A stretch of DNA of 37,187 nucleotides from Rhodocyclaceae bacterium (GCA_003963315.1 RXJP01000039.1:379-37565), one strand, 5' to 3'; counted from the stretch's first letter, positions 16,875 through 28,134 are shown. Notes: generated from the sequence alone by a model not told the origin. Translations and numbers: made by a program.

Positions 16875-19582
16875 GAATGGATGGGCTCCTGAGTAACCAT
16901 GTCTTCCCTTTCTTCAACGGCCGGCGGTGTACCTAGGGGCAGGGTGAAGACGAAGCGGGCGCCACCGCCGGGCCTATTCTCAGCGAGGATTCTGCCATGG
17001 TGGGCCTCCACGATGGCGCGGCAGATGGTGAGCCCCAGGCCGACCCCGGGCGTGGCACTCTCCTTCTGGCCGCGGGCAAATTTTTTGAATATCTCCTCTT
17101 CGGCGCCCTCGGGTAGCCCGGGACCATCGTCGGTGACGCTGATCTCGACTTCCCCCTGGCCGGCCTTGGCGCCGATCTCGATCAAGCTGCCCACAGGCGT
17201 GAACTTGGCCGCGTTCTCCAGCAGGTTGCTCAACACCCGTTCCATCAACACGGCGTCGAAGGACAGCAGCGGCAAATCGTCGGGGAGTTGCACCCGCACC
17301 CGATGGCGGGCCAGCGGCAAGCGCATGGCCTTGAGGGCACTGCCCACCACTTCCTCCAAGGGCTGCCATTGCAGATTGAGGCGCACCTCTCCCGATTGCA
17401 AGCGGGCCATGTCCAGCAGGTTGTTCACCAGGGCGTTCATGCGCAGCGCCTCCTCGCGGATGGCGGCGGTGATTTCCTGCTGCTGGCCGCTGGGGGGTGG
17501 CTGGGTCAGGGAAAAGGAATCGGCCAGGCCCACCAGGGCGGTGAGGGGCGTGCGCAGGTCGTGGGAAATGGCCGAGAGCAGGGAGTTGCGCAGGCGTTCC
17601 GACTCCATCTGCACCGTGGTGGATTGGGCCACCTCCACATAGTGCACCCGCTCCAGGGCGATGGCGATCAGGCGGGCGAAGGTGTCCAGCAGTCGGCGTT
17701 GTTCAGGCGCCATCAGCCGGTGGGGATTCTGGGCCTCGATGGCGAGCACGCCGCGGGTGCGCATGGGGGCTTGCAGGGGCAGGTAGAGCACCGGGCTGGC
17801 GGGCAGGGTATCGGTGCCGCTACCGGCGGCCTCGCTATGGTCGAAGGCCCATTGGGCAATGCCTCGGTCATAGGCTGCGCCGGATTGGGTATGGATTTCC
17901 ACCAACTGCTCAGACAGGTCCACGATGAGAATCGTGGCGCGGGCCTCGAAGCCGATAGCGAGGAAGCGGGCGCAGATCTCGCCGATCTGTTCGGGCATCA
18001 GGGCGCCGGAGAGGTCCCGCGCCATTTCGTACAGGGCTCGTACCCTGGCTTCGCGTTGGGTGGCGATCTGGGCCTGGTAGCGCAGCCCGGCCGTTAGTTG
18101 GCCGGTGACGAGGCCTACCGCCAGCATGACGGCGAACGTCATCAGATATTGAACGTCGCTGACGGCAAAGGAAAACCGCGGCGGAACAAAACAGAAATCG
18201 AAGATCGCCACGCTGAGGAACGAGGCCAGCACTCCCGGTCCGCGCCCCCAGCGGATGGAAACCATCACCACGGCGAGCAGGAACAGCATGACGATATTGG
18301 CTAAATCGAAGTAGGTATAGAGCGGCCAAGCGAGTAGCGTGGTGAGGCCGCATACGGCGGCGCTGTAGCCGTAGGTGATCCAGTTGACACCCTCATCCTC
18401 CCGTTGCGAAGGCTTTGCGCTCCAGCGCCCGGGTTTTTCCTCCGGTTCTTCCCGGGCCACCTGGATCACGTCCAGGTCCGGCGCCAGTTGTCCGATCCGA
18501 TCCGTGAAGGAACGGTACCAAGGCCGCCAGGGCCGGGGGTGGTCGCGGCCGGCCATGACCTTGGTCAGGTTATGGCTGCGGGCGTATTGCACCACCTGGA
18601 CTGCCGCATCCTCGCCCGGCAGCGTACTGGCCAGGGCGCCGTTTTCCTCGGCCAGGCGCAAGGTCTTGAGAATTTGGTCGCGGTGGGTTTCCGGCAGACG
18701 CTGCAAGCGCGCCGTTTCCACATACACCGCATGCCAGGGTACGTTGAGCTGTCCCGCCAGGCGGGCGGCGTTACGGATGATCTTGTCGTTGCCCCGGCCC
18801 GGGCCGATGCACACCAGCAGGGATTCCCGCGTCTGCCACACCGAGGAGACGGATTGGTCGCGGCGGTACTGCAACATCTCCTCGTCCACCCGGTCGGCGG
18901 TGCGGCGCAGGGCCAGCTCCCGTAGGGCGATCAGGTTGCCCTTGCGGAAGAAATTGCGGATCGCCCGCTCCGCCTGGTGGGGCAGGTAGACCTTGCCTTC
19001 CTTGAGCCGCTGCAACAGTTCGTCCGGCGGCAGATCCACCAGCACCACTTCGTCCGCCGCGTCGAACACCCGATCCGGCACCGTTTCCCAGACGCGGATG
19101 CCGGTGATGCCGCCGACGATGTCGTTGAGGGTTTCCAGGTGCTGCACGTTCACCGTGGAGTACACATCGATGCCCGCCGCCAGCAGTTCTTCCACATCCT
19201 GCCAGCGCTTGGGATGGCGCGAGCCGGCCACGTTGGAGTGGGCCAGTTCGTCCATCAGGATCAAGCTTGGCTTGCATGCCAGGGCACCGTCCAGGTCGAA
19301 CTCATGGAGCATGTGGCCGCGATAGGAGGTCTCGCGCAAGGGCAGGCGTTCCAGCCCGGCGGTCATGGCCTCGGTTTCAGCCCGGCCATGGGTCTCGACG
19401 ATGCCCACCAGGACATTCACCCCCAGGGCCTGCTGCTGCCGGGCGGCGGCGAGCATGGCGTAGGTCTTGCCGACGCCGGCGGAGGCGCCGAAAAATATTT
19501 TTAGCTTGCCTCGTTTGGCACGGGCATCTTCTTCCTTGATGCGTTCCAGTAATTGATCGGGGTCGGGGCGTTGATCGGTCAT
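16871..19582 (-). CDS. kdpD: Osmosensitive K+ sensor histidine kinase KdpD
   Basis: From the ATG at 19582 the protein has 903 residues and starts MTDQRPDPDQLLERI, which lines up with known KdpD starts; a TTG 36 bases upstream is less likely. The N-terminal KdpD domain carries Walker A GASAGVGKT (32-40) and LILMDELAHSN. A Usp-like domain follows (about 245-360), then four membrane helices (about 395-495), a GAF-like domain (about 520-645), and the kinase core with SAISHDLRTPLTAL (His674), an N box, and VTDDGPGLPEG and GVGLGLTICR ATP-binding boxes. It senses potassium status and ionic strength and phosphorylates KdpE. All expected motifs are intact. Confidence 0.95.
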   Translation of the reverse strand: MTDQRPDPDQLLERIKEEDARAKRGKLKIFFGASAGVGKTYAMLAAARQQQALGVNVLVGIVETHGRAETEAMTAGLERLPLRETSYRGHMLHEFDLDGALACKPSLILMDELAHSNVAGSRHPKRWQDVEELLAAGIDVYSTVNVQHLETLNDIVGGITGIRVWETVPDRVFDAADEVVLVDLPPDELLQRLKEGKVYLPHQAERAIRNFFRKGNLIALRELALRRTADRVDEEMLQYRRDQSVSSVWQTRESLLVCIGPGRGNDKIIRNAARLAGQLNVPWHAVYVETARLQRLPETHRDQILKTLRLAEENGALASTLPGEDAAVQVVQYARSHNLTKVMAGRDHPRPWRPWYRSFTDRIGQLAPDLDVIQVAREEPEEKPGRWSAKPSQREDEGVNWITYGYSAAVCGLTTLLAWPLYTYFDLANIVMLFLLAVVMVSIRWGRGPGVLASFLSVAIFDFCFVPPRFSFAVSDVQYLMTFAVMLAVGLVTGQLTAGLRYQAQIATQREARVRALYEMARDLSGALMPEQIGEICARFLAIGFEARATILIVDLSEQLVEIHTQSGAAYDRGIAQWAFDHSEAAGSGTDTLPASPVLYLPLQAPMRTRGVLAIEAQNPHRLMAPEQRRLLDTFARLIAIALERVHYVEVAQSTTVQMESERLRNSLLSAISHDLRTPLTALVGLADSFSLTQPPPSGQQQEITAAIREEALRMNALVNNLLDMARLQSGEVRLNLQWQPLEEVVGSALKAMRLPLARHRVRVQLPDDLPLLSFDAVLMERVLSNLLENAAKFTPVGSLIEIGAKAGQGEVEISVTDDGPGLPEGAEEEIFKKFARGQKESATPGVGLGLTICRAIVEAHHGRILAENRPGGGARFVFTLPLGTPPAVEEREDMVTQEPIHS

Positions 19583-19624
19583 GTCAGCAGAGGAAACGTG
19601 GTCGCGAAGGAAGGCCAACAGCCA

Positions 19625-19843
19625 TCATACAGGCATGATGCGACCGAATTCCCCATGGGGTAAGCCGCGCATGATGGCGGACATCAGGCTGTCCCCGGCA
19701 CGCTGGCTGAAGCCCAGCCAGACGCGAACGGATTCCGAGCCGGGGATGGCTTCGCTGCCTAGGGTGGCGATCTCGCTCCCATCGGTGATAGCGACGATCT
19801 GTTGCAGCAAAAGGAGGTATTTCTTTGCAATGGTTACGCTCAT
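19625..19843 (-). CDS. Short unrecognised open frame upstream of kdpD
   Basis: This would encode 72 residues (MSVTIAKKYLLLLQQ start, GEFGRIMPV end) and stops 42 bases before the kdpD start on the same strand. The frame is also open further upstream, to 20056. No family, signal peptide or metal motif is recognised, and the ribosome site is weak. The position just ahead of a two-component pair makes a co-transcribed accessory protein possible. It may equally be non-coding leader of kdpDE. Confidence 0.3.
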   Translation of the reverse strand: MSVTIAKKYLLLLQQIVAITDGSEIATLGSEAIPGSESVRVWLGFSQRAGDSLMSAIMRGLPHGEFGRIMPV

Positions 19844-20147
19844 CTTCAATCCCATCTCGTCCTTATTCCGGCGTTGCTTGGTCGGAACGATTGAGAGATT
19901 GCCTGGTGTTCCGGCTTCCCCCTTGGGTTGATGATCCGTCCCTCCCTCGGATTGAGACAATAGGCGCAGCTTGACAACGCTTTGCGGCCGGGGGGCGACG
20001 GGTTTAGCAAGCAGATCGGATGTTCGGTGCGAGGAAATGTCCAAGAAAGCCTCCATGGCTTATGAGGGACTTTCAACTTAGCAAGTGGGGGATAAAGACG
20101 CTGTAAAAACAGCTATTGCAAGCCGAAAAAATTTGTAAATGCCTTAG
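19844..20147. other. Gene-free stretch ahead of kdpDE
   Basis: No convincing gene is seen here. Bases 20055-20147 are richer in A/T than the surroundings and are a likely place for the kdpDE promoter, but no clear -35/-10 pair was identified. Confidence 0.4.
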
Positions 20148-20280
20148 GGAAACACTGATTAAGTCTTCACCGTTCGGGCTGAGCCTGTTGAAGCCCTTGA
20201 TTCCATGGGGACTGCCCTTCGACAAGCCTGTCCTGAGCTTGCCGAAGGGCTCAGGGCGAACGGATTTGTTCAGTGTTTCC
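20148..20280. repeat. MITE-like nested palindromic element
   Basis: The element is bounded by an 11-base perfect inverted repeat, GGAAACACTGA at 20148-20158 and its complement at 20270-20280. Inside lies a second inverted pair (CCGTTCGGGCTGAGC near 20170-20185 against GCTCAGGGCGAACGG near 20249-20263). Inside that is a strong hairpin, CCCTTCGACAAGC at 20215-20227 with GCTTGCCGAAGGG at 20237-20249. It has no coding capacity. It sits 7 bases from the stop of the GNAT gene, where the hairpins could serve as its transcript end. Confidence 0.75.
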
Positions 20281-20287
20281 TTAGCGC

Positions 20288-20851
20288 CTATCTATCTCTC
20301 AAGGGGCGGGTCAGCCGTCGCCATAGCCGCTTCAAGGCCAGGGTGCCGGCAGCGGCGGGGGACAGGGGCAGGGTGGCGCGCCAACAGTCGGTTCCTTCCG
20401 CCGCCCGTGTCGGCGTGGCGCCGAACTTGACCAGGGCGGCCAGGGCCGCCGTGCTTTCACCACCGCACTCCGTCCTGACGGAGCGGCTTCCCCTGGCTTT
20501 GGCCAGGGCCAGTCCGGTGCGCAGGCACAGGGCGCTGAATCCCTTGCCGCGCCAGGCGGGGAGGACGCTGAAGTTGATTTCGCTCATTTGGCCGTTGTCG
20601 AGGCTGACCGTTTCCGCCACGCAGGCCACCAGCGTGCCGTCAGCGGCAAAGAGTCCGGCAATCTGCAACAGGTCCGGATGGAAGCTGCCCTTGTGGACAT
20701 CCAACAGGGCAGGGTTCCAGGAGCGCCAGCCCGGCGCTCCGGCCTGCGTCCTGTCCAGTTGCTGCCAATGGGGTGTCAGCAGCGCCGCATCGCCCGCTTG
20801 CAGGGGGCGCCAGTAAAAGCCTTTTGGGGCTGGCGGTGCGGACATGCCCAT
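20288..20851 (-). CDS. GNAT-family N-acetyltransferase
   Basis: The 187-residue product has a GNAT fold signature. The beta4-alpha3 region reads INFSVLPAWRGKGFSALCLRTGLALAKARG, with the acetyl-CoA pyrophosphate loop WRGKGF. Earlier, LVACVAETVS fits strand beta4's neighbour. The substrate is unknown. The last 30 residues are basic (RLWRRLTRPLRDR). It starts 4 bases after the corA stop, so it is probably the last gene of a zinc-ribbon/corA/GNAT operon. ATG at 20851 is used; an ATG two codons later is possible. Confidence 0.75.
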   Translation of the reverse strand: MGMSAPPAPKGFYWRPLQAGDAALLTPHWQQLDRTQAGAPGWRSWNPALLDVHKGSFHPDLLQIAGLFAADGTLVACVAETVSLDNGQMSEINFSVLPAWRGKGFSALCLRTGLALAKARGSRSVRTECGGESTAALAALVKFGATPTRAAEGTDCWRATLPLSPAAAGTLALKRLWRRLTRPLRDR

Positions 20852-20855
20852 GGGT

Positions 20856-21821
20856 TTAAAGCCACCCCACCCGCTTGAAGCGGAAATAGAGGGTGCCGCA
20901 GGCGGCGGAGATGATGATCAGGGCCGCCGGATAGCCGTATTGCCAATCCAGTTCCGGCATGGCTTTGAAGTTCATGCCCCAGATACCGGCGAAGGCAGTG
21001 GCCACGGCGAAAATCCCGGCCCAGGCGGCGAGACGCTTGTTCACTTCGCTTTCCTCGATGGCCACCATGGACAGGTTGACCTGGATGGCGGTGCCTATGG
21101 TGTCGCGAATGGTGTCGATGGAGGTGTTGATGCGGGTCAGATGGTCATAGACATCGCGGAAATACTCCTGGCTGTTGACGCAGACGCGGGGCACCCGGCC
21201 GCTGTAGAGTTTTCCCGCTTCTTCCATGAGCGGCGATACGGCGTGCTTGAGCACCATCACCTTGCGTTTGAGCGCGTAAAGGCGTTCGATGTTGTAGCGG
21301 GCCGAGCCCTTGGCAAAAATGTCTTCCTCAATGGCTTCCAGTTCGGATTCCAGGGCGTCGAGGATGGGGAAGTAGCGATCCACCACGGCATCCATCAGGG
21401 CGTAAAGCACAAAGCCAGAGCCCTGCTTGAGCAAGTGGGGCTCCCGTTCGCAGCGCTCCCGTACCCCGAGCAGGTGTTGCTGGCTGCGATTGCGCACCGA
21501 CAGCACATAGTTTTCACCGACGAAGACGTCGACTTCACCCACCTTCAATGCGCCGCGTTCCAGTTCCACCAAATGCATGACGGCAAAAATGGAATCCCCG
21601 TACTCGTCCATTTTGGGCCGTTGGTGTCCGTGCTGGGCATCCTCCACCGCCAGGGCATGCAGGCCGAATTGCTGTTGCAGCACCGCCAGTTCGCTGGCAT
21701 GGGCGTCCCGCAGGGCCACCCAGACAAAGCAGTCCGGGCGATGGACGTAGTCGCTGATTTCATCGATCTCAATGTCAGCCAGGCGGCTGCCGTTCTGGTA
21801 AGCCACGCAATTGATGAGCAC
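20856..21821 (-). CDS. corA: CorA-family magnesium/cobalt channel
   Basis: The 321-residue protein has a long soluble N-terminal domain, a coiled-coil helix region (about 165-255) and two C-terminal membrane helices. The GMN selectivity motif is at 282-284 (IWGMNFKAMPE), right after the first helix, as the family requires. It moves Mg2+ (and Co2+) into the cell as a pentamer. The start is GTG at 21821, supported by AGGAG at 21831-21835, inside the 3' end of the preceding zinc-ribbon gene. That placement couples the two genes. Confidence 0.93.
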   Translation of the reverse strand: MLINCVAYQNGSRLADIEIDEISDYVHRPDCFVWVALRDAHASELAVLQQQFGLHALAVEDAQHGHQRPKMDEYGDSIFAVMHLVELERGALKVGEVDVFVGENYVLSVRNRSQQHLLGVRERCEREPHLLKQGSGFVLYALMDAVVDRYFPILDALESELEAIEEDIFAKGSARYNIERLYALKRKVMVLKHAVSPLMEEAGKLYSGRVPRVCVNSQEYFRDVYDHLTRINTSIDTIRDTIGTAIQVNLSMVAIEESEVNKRLAAWAGIFAVATAFAGIWGMNFKAMPELDWQYGYPAALIIISAACGTLYFRFKRVGWL

Positions 21822-21824
21822 GGT

Positions 21825-22019
21825 TCAGTTCTCCTCTTGACGTAAACGCAGAAATTTTTTTCGTTCCTGCACTTCGCCAAGTGTACGGGTGCGTACGAGC
21901 CTGGTAAATGTGATCTTGCAATGGGGGGAACAGGTCAGTTGGTTGCCATAGGACAACCGGTCCAGCACGGGATGGACTTCATGTCGTTTGCCGCAGACGG
22001 GGCAGGTATGAAAAGGCAT
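21825..22019 (-). CDS. Small putative zinc-ribbon protein
   Basis: From the ATG at 22019 this is a 64-residue protein with CPVC near the N-terminus and CSPHC about 22 residues later, a likely four-ligand zinc site, followed by a basic tail. A longer start at 22058 would run into the terminator-like hairpin at 22055-22098, so the shorter start is preferred. The stop lies 3 bases before the corA start, so the two are likely one transcript. The function is unknown. Confidence 0.6.
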   Translation of the reverse strand: MPFHTCPVCGKRHEVHPVLDRLSYGNQLTCSPHCKITFTRLVRTRTLGEVQERKKFLRLRQEEN

Positions 22020-22054
22020 GGTGAGCTGGATGGAAAAGCGGGAAGACGCCGGGG

Positions 22055-22098
22055 GCATCCCGGCCGGGCCGAATCAATCCTCGGCCCGTTCGGGATGC
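22055..22098 (-). terminator. Strong hairpin after the TorF-like outer membrane protein gene
   Basis: GCATCCCGGCCGGGCCGA at 22055-22072 pairs with 22081-22098 at 16 of 18 positions around an 8-base loop. It lies 16 bases after the minus-strand stop at 22114. The T-run after it is weak, so termination efficiency is uncertain. Confidence 0.6.
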
Positions 22099-22113
22099 AA
22101 TCGGACCCCGGGT

Positions 22114-22944
22114 TTACTGGAAGACCTTGCTTACGGAAAGGACTACGGTATCCGCACCGACCTTCTTGGGGTGGCTCCAGGAAGCGTCGCCAATCTGGTA
22201 GTAGGTCTTATTGGCATCGGTGCCGATCAGGGCGGCGCCCAAGGACACCCCGGCGATTTCCTTGCTCAGGCCGATCTTGTAGTCGGTATAGGAGAGAACG
22301 CCGTAGTTATGGACCGATGCATGTCCCAGGTGCAATCCCAGGGATAGCTTGTCCCCCAGGTCGACGCTGTAGTTGAGGTCGAGATAGGTGCTGCCCTTGG
22401 AGTCGCCCCGATCGGTCAGGGAGGTCCAGTAAGCGTAGGCGGCGGTAGTGCCGTTGAGGCCGAAGTAATCGGTCAGCGCATAGGAAATCTTGCCGCTGAA
22501 GTTGCCATAGTTGAGGGCGGCGTAAATCTCCGTGTTGTCGTATTTATCAGAAGTGGCAACGCCGGGGGCGCTGTTCAGCTTGGCGCCGGGGTAGTAGTAG
22601 CGCAGTACGCCGACATCGCCTTGCAGGTCCTGGGCCAAGTCGAATTTATAGCCGCCGTAGAAATCCATTTCCAGGCTGGCGCCGTTGTTGTAGCTGTTGC
22701 CGGATACGCTGGAGTTCCAGTTGCCCAGGTAGAAACCGCTGGCATGGCTGTAATCGATGCCGCCTTGCACGGCGGGCAGTTCCCAGCTTTGGGAAATGCC
22801 GCGGAAGCGGTAATCACTGACCAGGGCGGCATTCCCGGTGACGGTATGCACGGGGGCGGGTTCGCCGCCGGCTTGGGCCAGGGCGGTGGTGGAAGCAAGG
22901 ATCTGCAGGCTGGTGGCAATGAGGATGCCTTTGATTTTTGGCAT
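22114..22944 (-). CDS. TorF/Gcw_chp-family putative outer membrane beta-barrel
   Basis: The 276-residue product has a signal peptide (MPKIKGILIATSLQILASTTALAQA). Then comes the family opening TGNAALVSDYRFRGISQS, followed by alternating aromatic/polar strands and a terminal phenylalanine-containing strand (VVLSVSKVFQ), as expected of an outer membrane barrel. Proteins of this family are annotated as putative porins; the substrate is unknown. AAGGA lies ahead of the ATG at 22944. It stands as its own unit between the kdp operon and the corA group, with a hairpin on its 3' side. Confidence 0.85.
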   Translation of the reverse strand: MPKIKGILIATSLQILASTTALAQAGGEPAPVHTVTGNAALVSDYRFRGISQSWELPAVQGGIDYSHASGFYLGNWNSSVSGNSYNNGASLEMDFYGGYKFDLAQDLQGDVGVLRYYYPGAKLNSAPGVATSDKYDNTEIYAALNYGNFSGKISYALTDYFGLNGTTAAYAYWTSLTDRGDSKGSTYLDLNYSVDLGDKLSLGLHLGHASVHNYGVLSYTDYKIGLSKEIAGVSLGAALIGTDANKTYYQIGDASWSHPKKVGADTVVLSVSKVFQ

Positions 22945-23035
22945 AAAAGTTCCTTCTAAGAAAATTCAGGGAAGCATGGGGTTTGCATCCGGCTTCCCAT
23001 CGGATGTCGGACAATTTTTTCCGGCGCTGGGACCA

Positions 23036-23206
23036 TCAAAACGGCGGGCTGTTTTTTGCGGGACGCGCCCGCCCTGCTTGTCTCCCTGCCGCGGCAGAAG
23101 AGGTGTTCCGTTTCCGTGCTGACCACTCGATGAGTAGATAGATCAAGGCAATGGGAACCAACAACACAGCCAAGGCAAACAACACCTTCAGGAACTCTTG
23201 TTCCAT
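23036..23206 (-). CDS. Small single-helix membrane protein at the end of the kdp operon
   Basis: The 56-residue product has one strong membrane helix (about 8-27, LFALAVLLVPIALIYLLIEW) and a basic, alanine/glycine-rich cytoplasmic-type tail. Its ATG overlaps the stop of the preceding gene (TGATG at 23204-23208), so it is translationally coupled. It is the last frame before a terminator-like hairpin. No family is recognised. A role as an accessory to the Kdp complex is a guess from position. Confidence 0.6.
   Translation of the reverse strand: MEQEFLKVLFALAVLLVPIALIYLLIEWSARKRNTSSAAAGRQAGRARPAKNSPPF
23038..23073 (-). terminator. Probable intrinsic terminator of the kdp operon
   Basis: On the minus strand GGCGGGC (23067-23073) pairs with GCCCGCC (23043-23049), followed by G and TTTT (23038-23041). 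It overlaps the last codons of the small membrane protein gene. The stem is short and the loop long (17 bases), so confidence is moderate. Confidence 0.5.
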
Positions 23207-23517
23207 CAGTGCAATTCCCCGCCGGAGCAGGACATGTCCCGGAGTGAAAATCCACGCCTGACCGCGAATCGCTCTATGCTTTCCATGATGGTAGCCAGGC
23301 CATGGGCGAGGACTACCATTTGCACTTGGAAGCGTTGGCTGCGGGGCTGAGGCGCGCAACGCATCAGCTCCACATCGCTACGAATGGACACCATGCTCCG
23401 CAAGGGCGAGAGACCGCATTCCTCGATGCTGAAGCTCAGCACGCCGTAACGGCGTACCTGCCCGGGCTTTGGTCCGGGCACGAGGTTCGCCGACGGATGG
23501 ATCGACAGGGCGGCCAT
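23206..23517 (-). CDS. Unrecognised 103-residue protein following kdpC
   Basis: The ATG at 23517 lies 4 bases after the kdpC stop, and the stop overlaps the start of the next small gene, so the frame is framed by coupling on both sides. The product has no membrane helix or signal peptide. Its pattern of VRRYGVLSFSIEE, FQVQMVVLAHG, TIMESIERFAVRRGF could be an alternating beta-alpha ligand-binding fold, ACT-like at the C-terminus, but that is a weak impression. There are three cysteines, including one near the end (DMSCSGG). The function is unknown; position suggests a link to potassium ATPase control. Confidence 0.55.
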   Translation of the reverse strand: MAALSIHPSANLVPGPKPGQVRRYGVLSFSIEECGLSPLRSMVSIRSDVELMRCAPQPRSQRFQVQMVVLAHGLATIMESIERFAVRRGFSLRDMSCSGGELH

Positions 23518-23521
23518 GTGC

Positions 23522-24100
23522 TTACTTGGCAGCAGCCTGGTCAAGCGCCAGATTCAGCGTCAGCACATTGACCCGCGGCTCGCCCAAGAAGCCAAGCTGG
23601 CGGCCTTCCGTGTGCTGTGCCACCAGGGCCGACACCTGTTCGGCGGACAGCTTGCGCGCCTGGGCCACGCGGTTCACTTGGTAGCGGGCCGCCGCCGGGC
23701 TGATGTGGGGGTCGAGGCCGCTGGCCGAGGCCGTGACCAAGTCCACCGGGACCGGCGCGGTATTGCCCGGATCGGCTGCCTTGAGGGCTTCGATGCGACC
23801 CTTGACCGCATCGGCCAGGGCCGGATTGAGGGGCCCCTGGTTGGAACCGCTGGAGGCGGAGGCGTTATTGGCCTGGGGGCCGGTGGCGGAGGGCCGACCC
23901 CAGAAATGGCCGGGGTCGGAAAAGCTCTGGCCGATCAGGCTTGAGCCGACGGCCTTACCGTCCTTCTCGATCAGACTTCCCGCCGCCTGCTGCGGGAAGA
24001 AAGTCCGAGCCAGGCCGGTGGCGGCCAGGGGATAGGCCACGCCGGTGACCACGGTCAGGGCGACGAACAGGGAAATCGCGGGACGGATAACTGGACTCAT
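23522..24100 (-). CDS. kdpC: K+-transporting ATPase subunit KdpC
   Basis: The 192-residue protein has one N-terminal membrane helix (about 8-30). It then shows the KdpC signatures [37 protein letters not shown] and [20 protein letters not shown]. It is the small accessory subunit that helps nucleotide binding and assembly of the KdpFABC complex. AAGGAG precedes the ATG at 24100. The gap to kdpB is 32 bases. Confidence 0.96.
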   Translation of the reverse strand: MSPVIRPAISLFVALTVVTGVAYPLAATGLARTFFPQQAAGSLIEKDGKAVGSSLIGQSFSDPGHFWGRPSATGPQANNASASSGSNQGPLNPALADAVKGRIEALKAADPGNTAPVPVDLVTASASGLDPHISPAAARYQVNRVAQARKLSAEQVSALVAQHTEGRQLGFLGEPRVNVLTLNLALDQAAAK

Positions 24101-24132
24101 GATGAATCTCCTTTGCGTGTTTTGATGGGAGC

Positions 24133-26223
<2,091 letters not shown>

Positions 26224-26239
26224 GAGTTTCTCCTTCGCC

Positions 26240-28045
26240 TTATTTGCCGATGAGCATCAGATGCTCGACGACAGGTCCCAAGGCGAGTGCGGGAACGTAG
26301 TTGAGGGCGCCGACCAGGACCACGGTGCCGATCAGCAGCACCACGAACAGGGGGCCGTGGGTGGGCATGGTGCCGGCGCTGACGGCGATGCGCTTCTTCG
26401 CGGCCAGGCCGCCGGCCAGGGCCAGTACCGGCACGATGACGCCGAAGCGGCCGAACCAGACGGCGATACCCAGCATTACGTTGTAGAAGGGTGTGTTGGC
26501 GGAAAGCCCGGCGAAGGCGCTGCCATTGTTGTTGGCGGCCGAGGTGAAGGCATAGAGGATTTCCGAGAAGCCATGGGCGCCGGGGTTGGCGATGCCGGCC
26601 ACGCCGTCGGCGGACATCACCGCGATGGCAGTGCCCGCCAGCACCAGCAAGGGCGTCACCAGGATGGCGATGGACACCATCTTCATCTCGAAGGATTCGA
26701 TCTTCTTGCCCAGGTATTCCGGGGTGCGGCCTATCATCAGGCCGGCGATGAAGACGGCCATCACGGCGAACACCAGCATGCCGTAGAGGCCGGAGCCGAC
26801 GCCGCCGAACACCACTTCACCCAGCATCATGTTCCACAGGGGGACGAAGCCGCCCATGGGGGTGAAGGAGTCATGCATGGCATTCACCGCGCCGCAGGAA
26901 GCCAGGGTGGTGATGGTGGCGAACAGGCCCGAATCGGCGATGCCGAAGCGGGTTTCCTTGCCTTCCATATTGCCGCCGGGCTGCAAGGCGGTCACCGACG
27001 AGTCCGCGCCCAACTGGGCCAGCACAGGATTGCCTTGTTGCTCGAAGGTGATGGCCGTGACCGCCATCACCACGAAGATCAAGGTCATGGTGGCCAGCAC
27101 TGCCCAGCCCTGGCGGGTATCGCCCACCATGCGGCCGAAGGTGTAGCAAAGGGCGCCGGGGATGAGGAAGATCGACAGCATCTGGATGAAGTTGGTCAGG
27201 GGCGTCGGGTTCTCATAGGGATGGGCGGAGTTGGCGTTGAAGAAGCCGCCGCCGTTGGTGCCCAGCATCTTGATGGCTTCCTGGGAAGCCACCGGGCCCA
27301 TGGCAATGGTCTGTGTCGGCGTTTCCGCCGGTTCGGTGACCACGGCACCCTTGTCGTCCTTCAGCGGCTGTCCGGCGGCGTCGAGCTTGGGGTTGTCGTA
27401 GTGGGTGACTTCGACGGTGGTCACATCCTTGTAGGCGTCGAAATTCTGGATGACGCCCTGGCTGACCAGGAACACCGAATACATCAGGCAGATGGGCAGC
27501 AGCACATAGAGGGTGATGCGGGTCAGGTCCACCCAGGCGTTGCCCACCGTCTTCGATGAATGCCGGGCGAAGCCACGGATCAGGGCGATCACCACCACGA
27601 TGCCGGTGGCGGCGGAGAGGAAGTTCTGCACCGAGAGGCCCAGCATCTGGGTCAGGTAGCTCATGGTGGCCTCGCCGCCGTAGCCCTGCCAGTTGGTGTT
27701 GGTGACGAAGCTGACGGCGGTGTTGAAGGACGAGTCGGGACTGACGTTGGCCATCGCCTGGGGATTCAGCGGCAGCCACAGTTGCAGCCGTTGCAGGGCG
27801 TAGACCGCCAGGGCGCCGAGGGCGTTGAACACCAGAATGGCCATGGCGTAGCGCAGCCAGCCCATTTCCTCGTCCTTGCGCACGCCGCAGAGGCGATAGA
27901 GCAGGTTTTCAATGGGGCCGCCGAGACGCAGCAGTAGATTGGGGCGGCCCTCCATCACGTCAGCGATGAAGATGCCTACCGGCTTGACCAGGAGCAAAAG
28001 GCTCAGCAGAAAAAGCCCGAGCAGAAGCCAGGAATGGTTGGTCAC
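26240..28045 (-). CDS. kdpA: K+-binding translocating subunit KdpA
   Basis: The 601-residue polytopic protein belongs to the K+ transporter superfamily. It carries [50 protein letters not shown] and [13 protein letters not shown], the four selectivity-filter loops of KdpA. The start is GTG at 28045, overlapping the kdpF stop (GTGA). GGAGG within the end of kdpF is its ribosome site. An extended extracytoplasmic loop (about 210-245) is present. Confidence 0.97.
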   Translation of the reverse strand: MTNHSWLLLGLFLLSLLLLVKPVGIFIADVMEGRPNLLLRLGGPIENLLYRLCGVRKDEEMGWLRYAMAILVFNALGALAVYALQRLQLWLPLNPQAMANVSPDSSFNTAVSFVTNTNWQGYGGEATMSYLTQMLGLSVQNFLSAATGIVVVIALIRGFARHSSKTVGNAWVDLTRITLYVLLPICLMYSVFLVSQGVIQNFDAYKDVTTVEVTHYDNPKLDAAGQPLKDDKGAVVTEPAETPTQTIAMGPVASQEAIKMLGTNGGGFFNANSAHPYENPTPLTNFIQMLSIFLIPGALCYTFGRMVGDTRQGWAVLATMTLIFVVMAVTAITFEQQGNPVLAQLGADSSVTALQPGGNMEGKETRFGIADSGLFATITTLASCGAVNAMHDSFTPMGGFVPLWNMMLGEVVFGGVGSGLYGMLVFAVMAVFIAGLMIGRTPEYLGKKIESFEMKMVSIAILVTPLLVLAGTAIAVMSADGVAGIANPGAHGFSEILYAFTSAANNNGSAFAGLSANTPFYNVMLGIAVWFGRFGVIVPVLALAGGLAAKKRIAVSAGTMPTHGPLFVVLLIGTVVLVGALNYVPALALGPVVEHLMLIGK

Positions 28046-28134
28046 GAGAAGTCCTCCGGGTTAAACAGTGCGGCGAGCAGGTAGACCAAAAGGCCTACGG
28101 CGGCGACGGCGCTGACAATGGTGATCCAGGTCAT
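28042..28134 (-). CDS. kdpF: KdpF, small stabilising subunit of the potassium ATPase
   Basis: This 30-residue reading frame encodes one membrane helix: [10 protein letters not shown], then [20 protein letters not shown]. That matches the size, position and YLxxALxxPE-like end of KdpF. It overlaps kdpA by 4 bases and is itself overlapped by the small gene before it (ATGA). In known complexes KdpF sits at the KdpA/KdpB interface in the membrane. Confidence 0.85.
   Translation of the reverse strand: MTWITIVSAVAAVGLLVYLLAALFNPEDFS

Noticed and set aside
19810-19931. Perfect AAGGAGG followed 12 bases later by ATG and a 33-codon plus-strand frame
   Set aside because: Spacing is long, the peptide has no recognisable feature, and the stretch overlaps the minus-strand candidate upstream of kdpD; likely chance.
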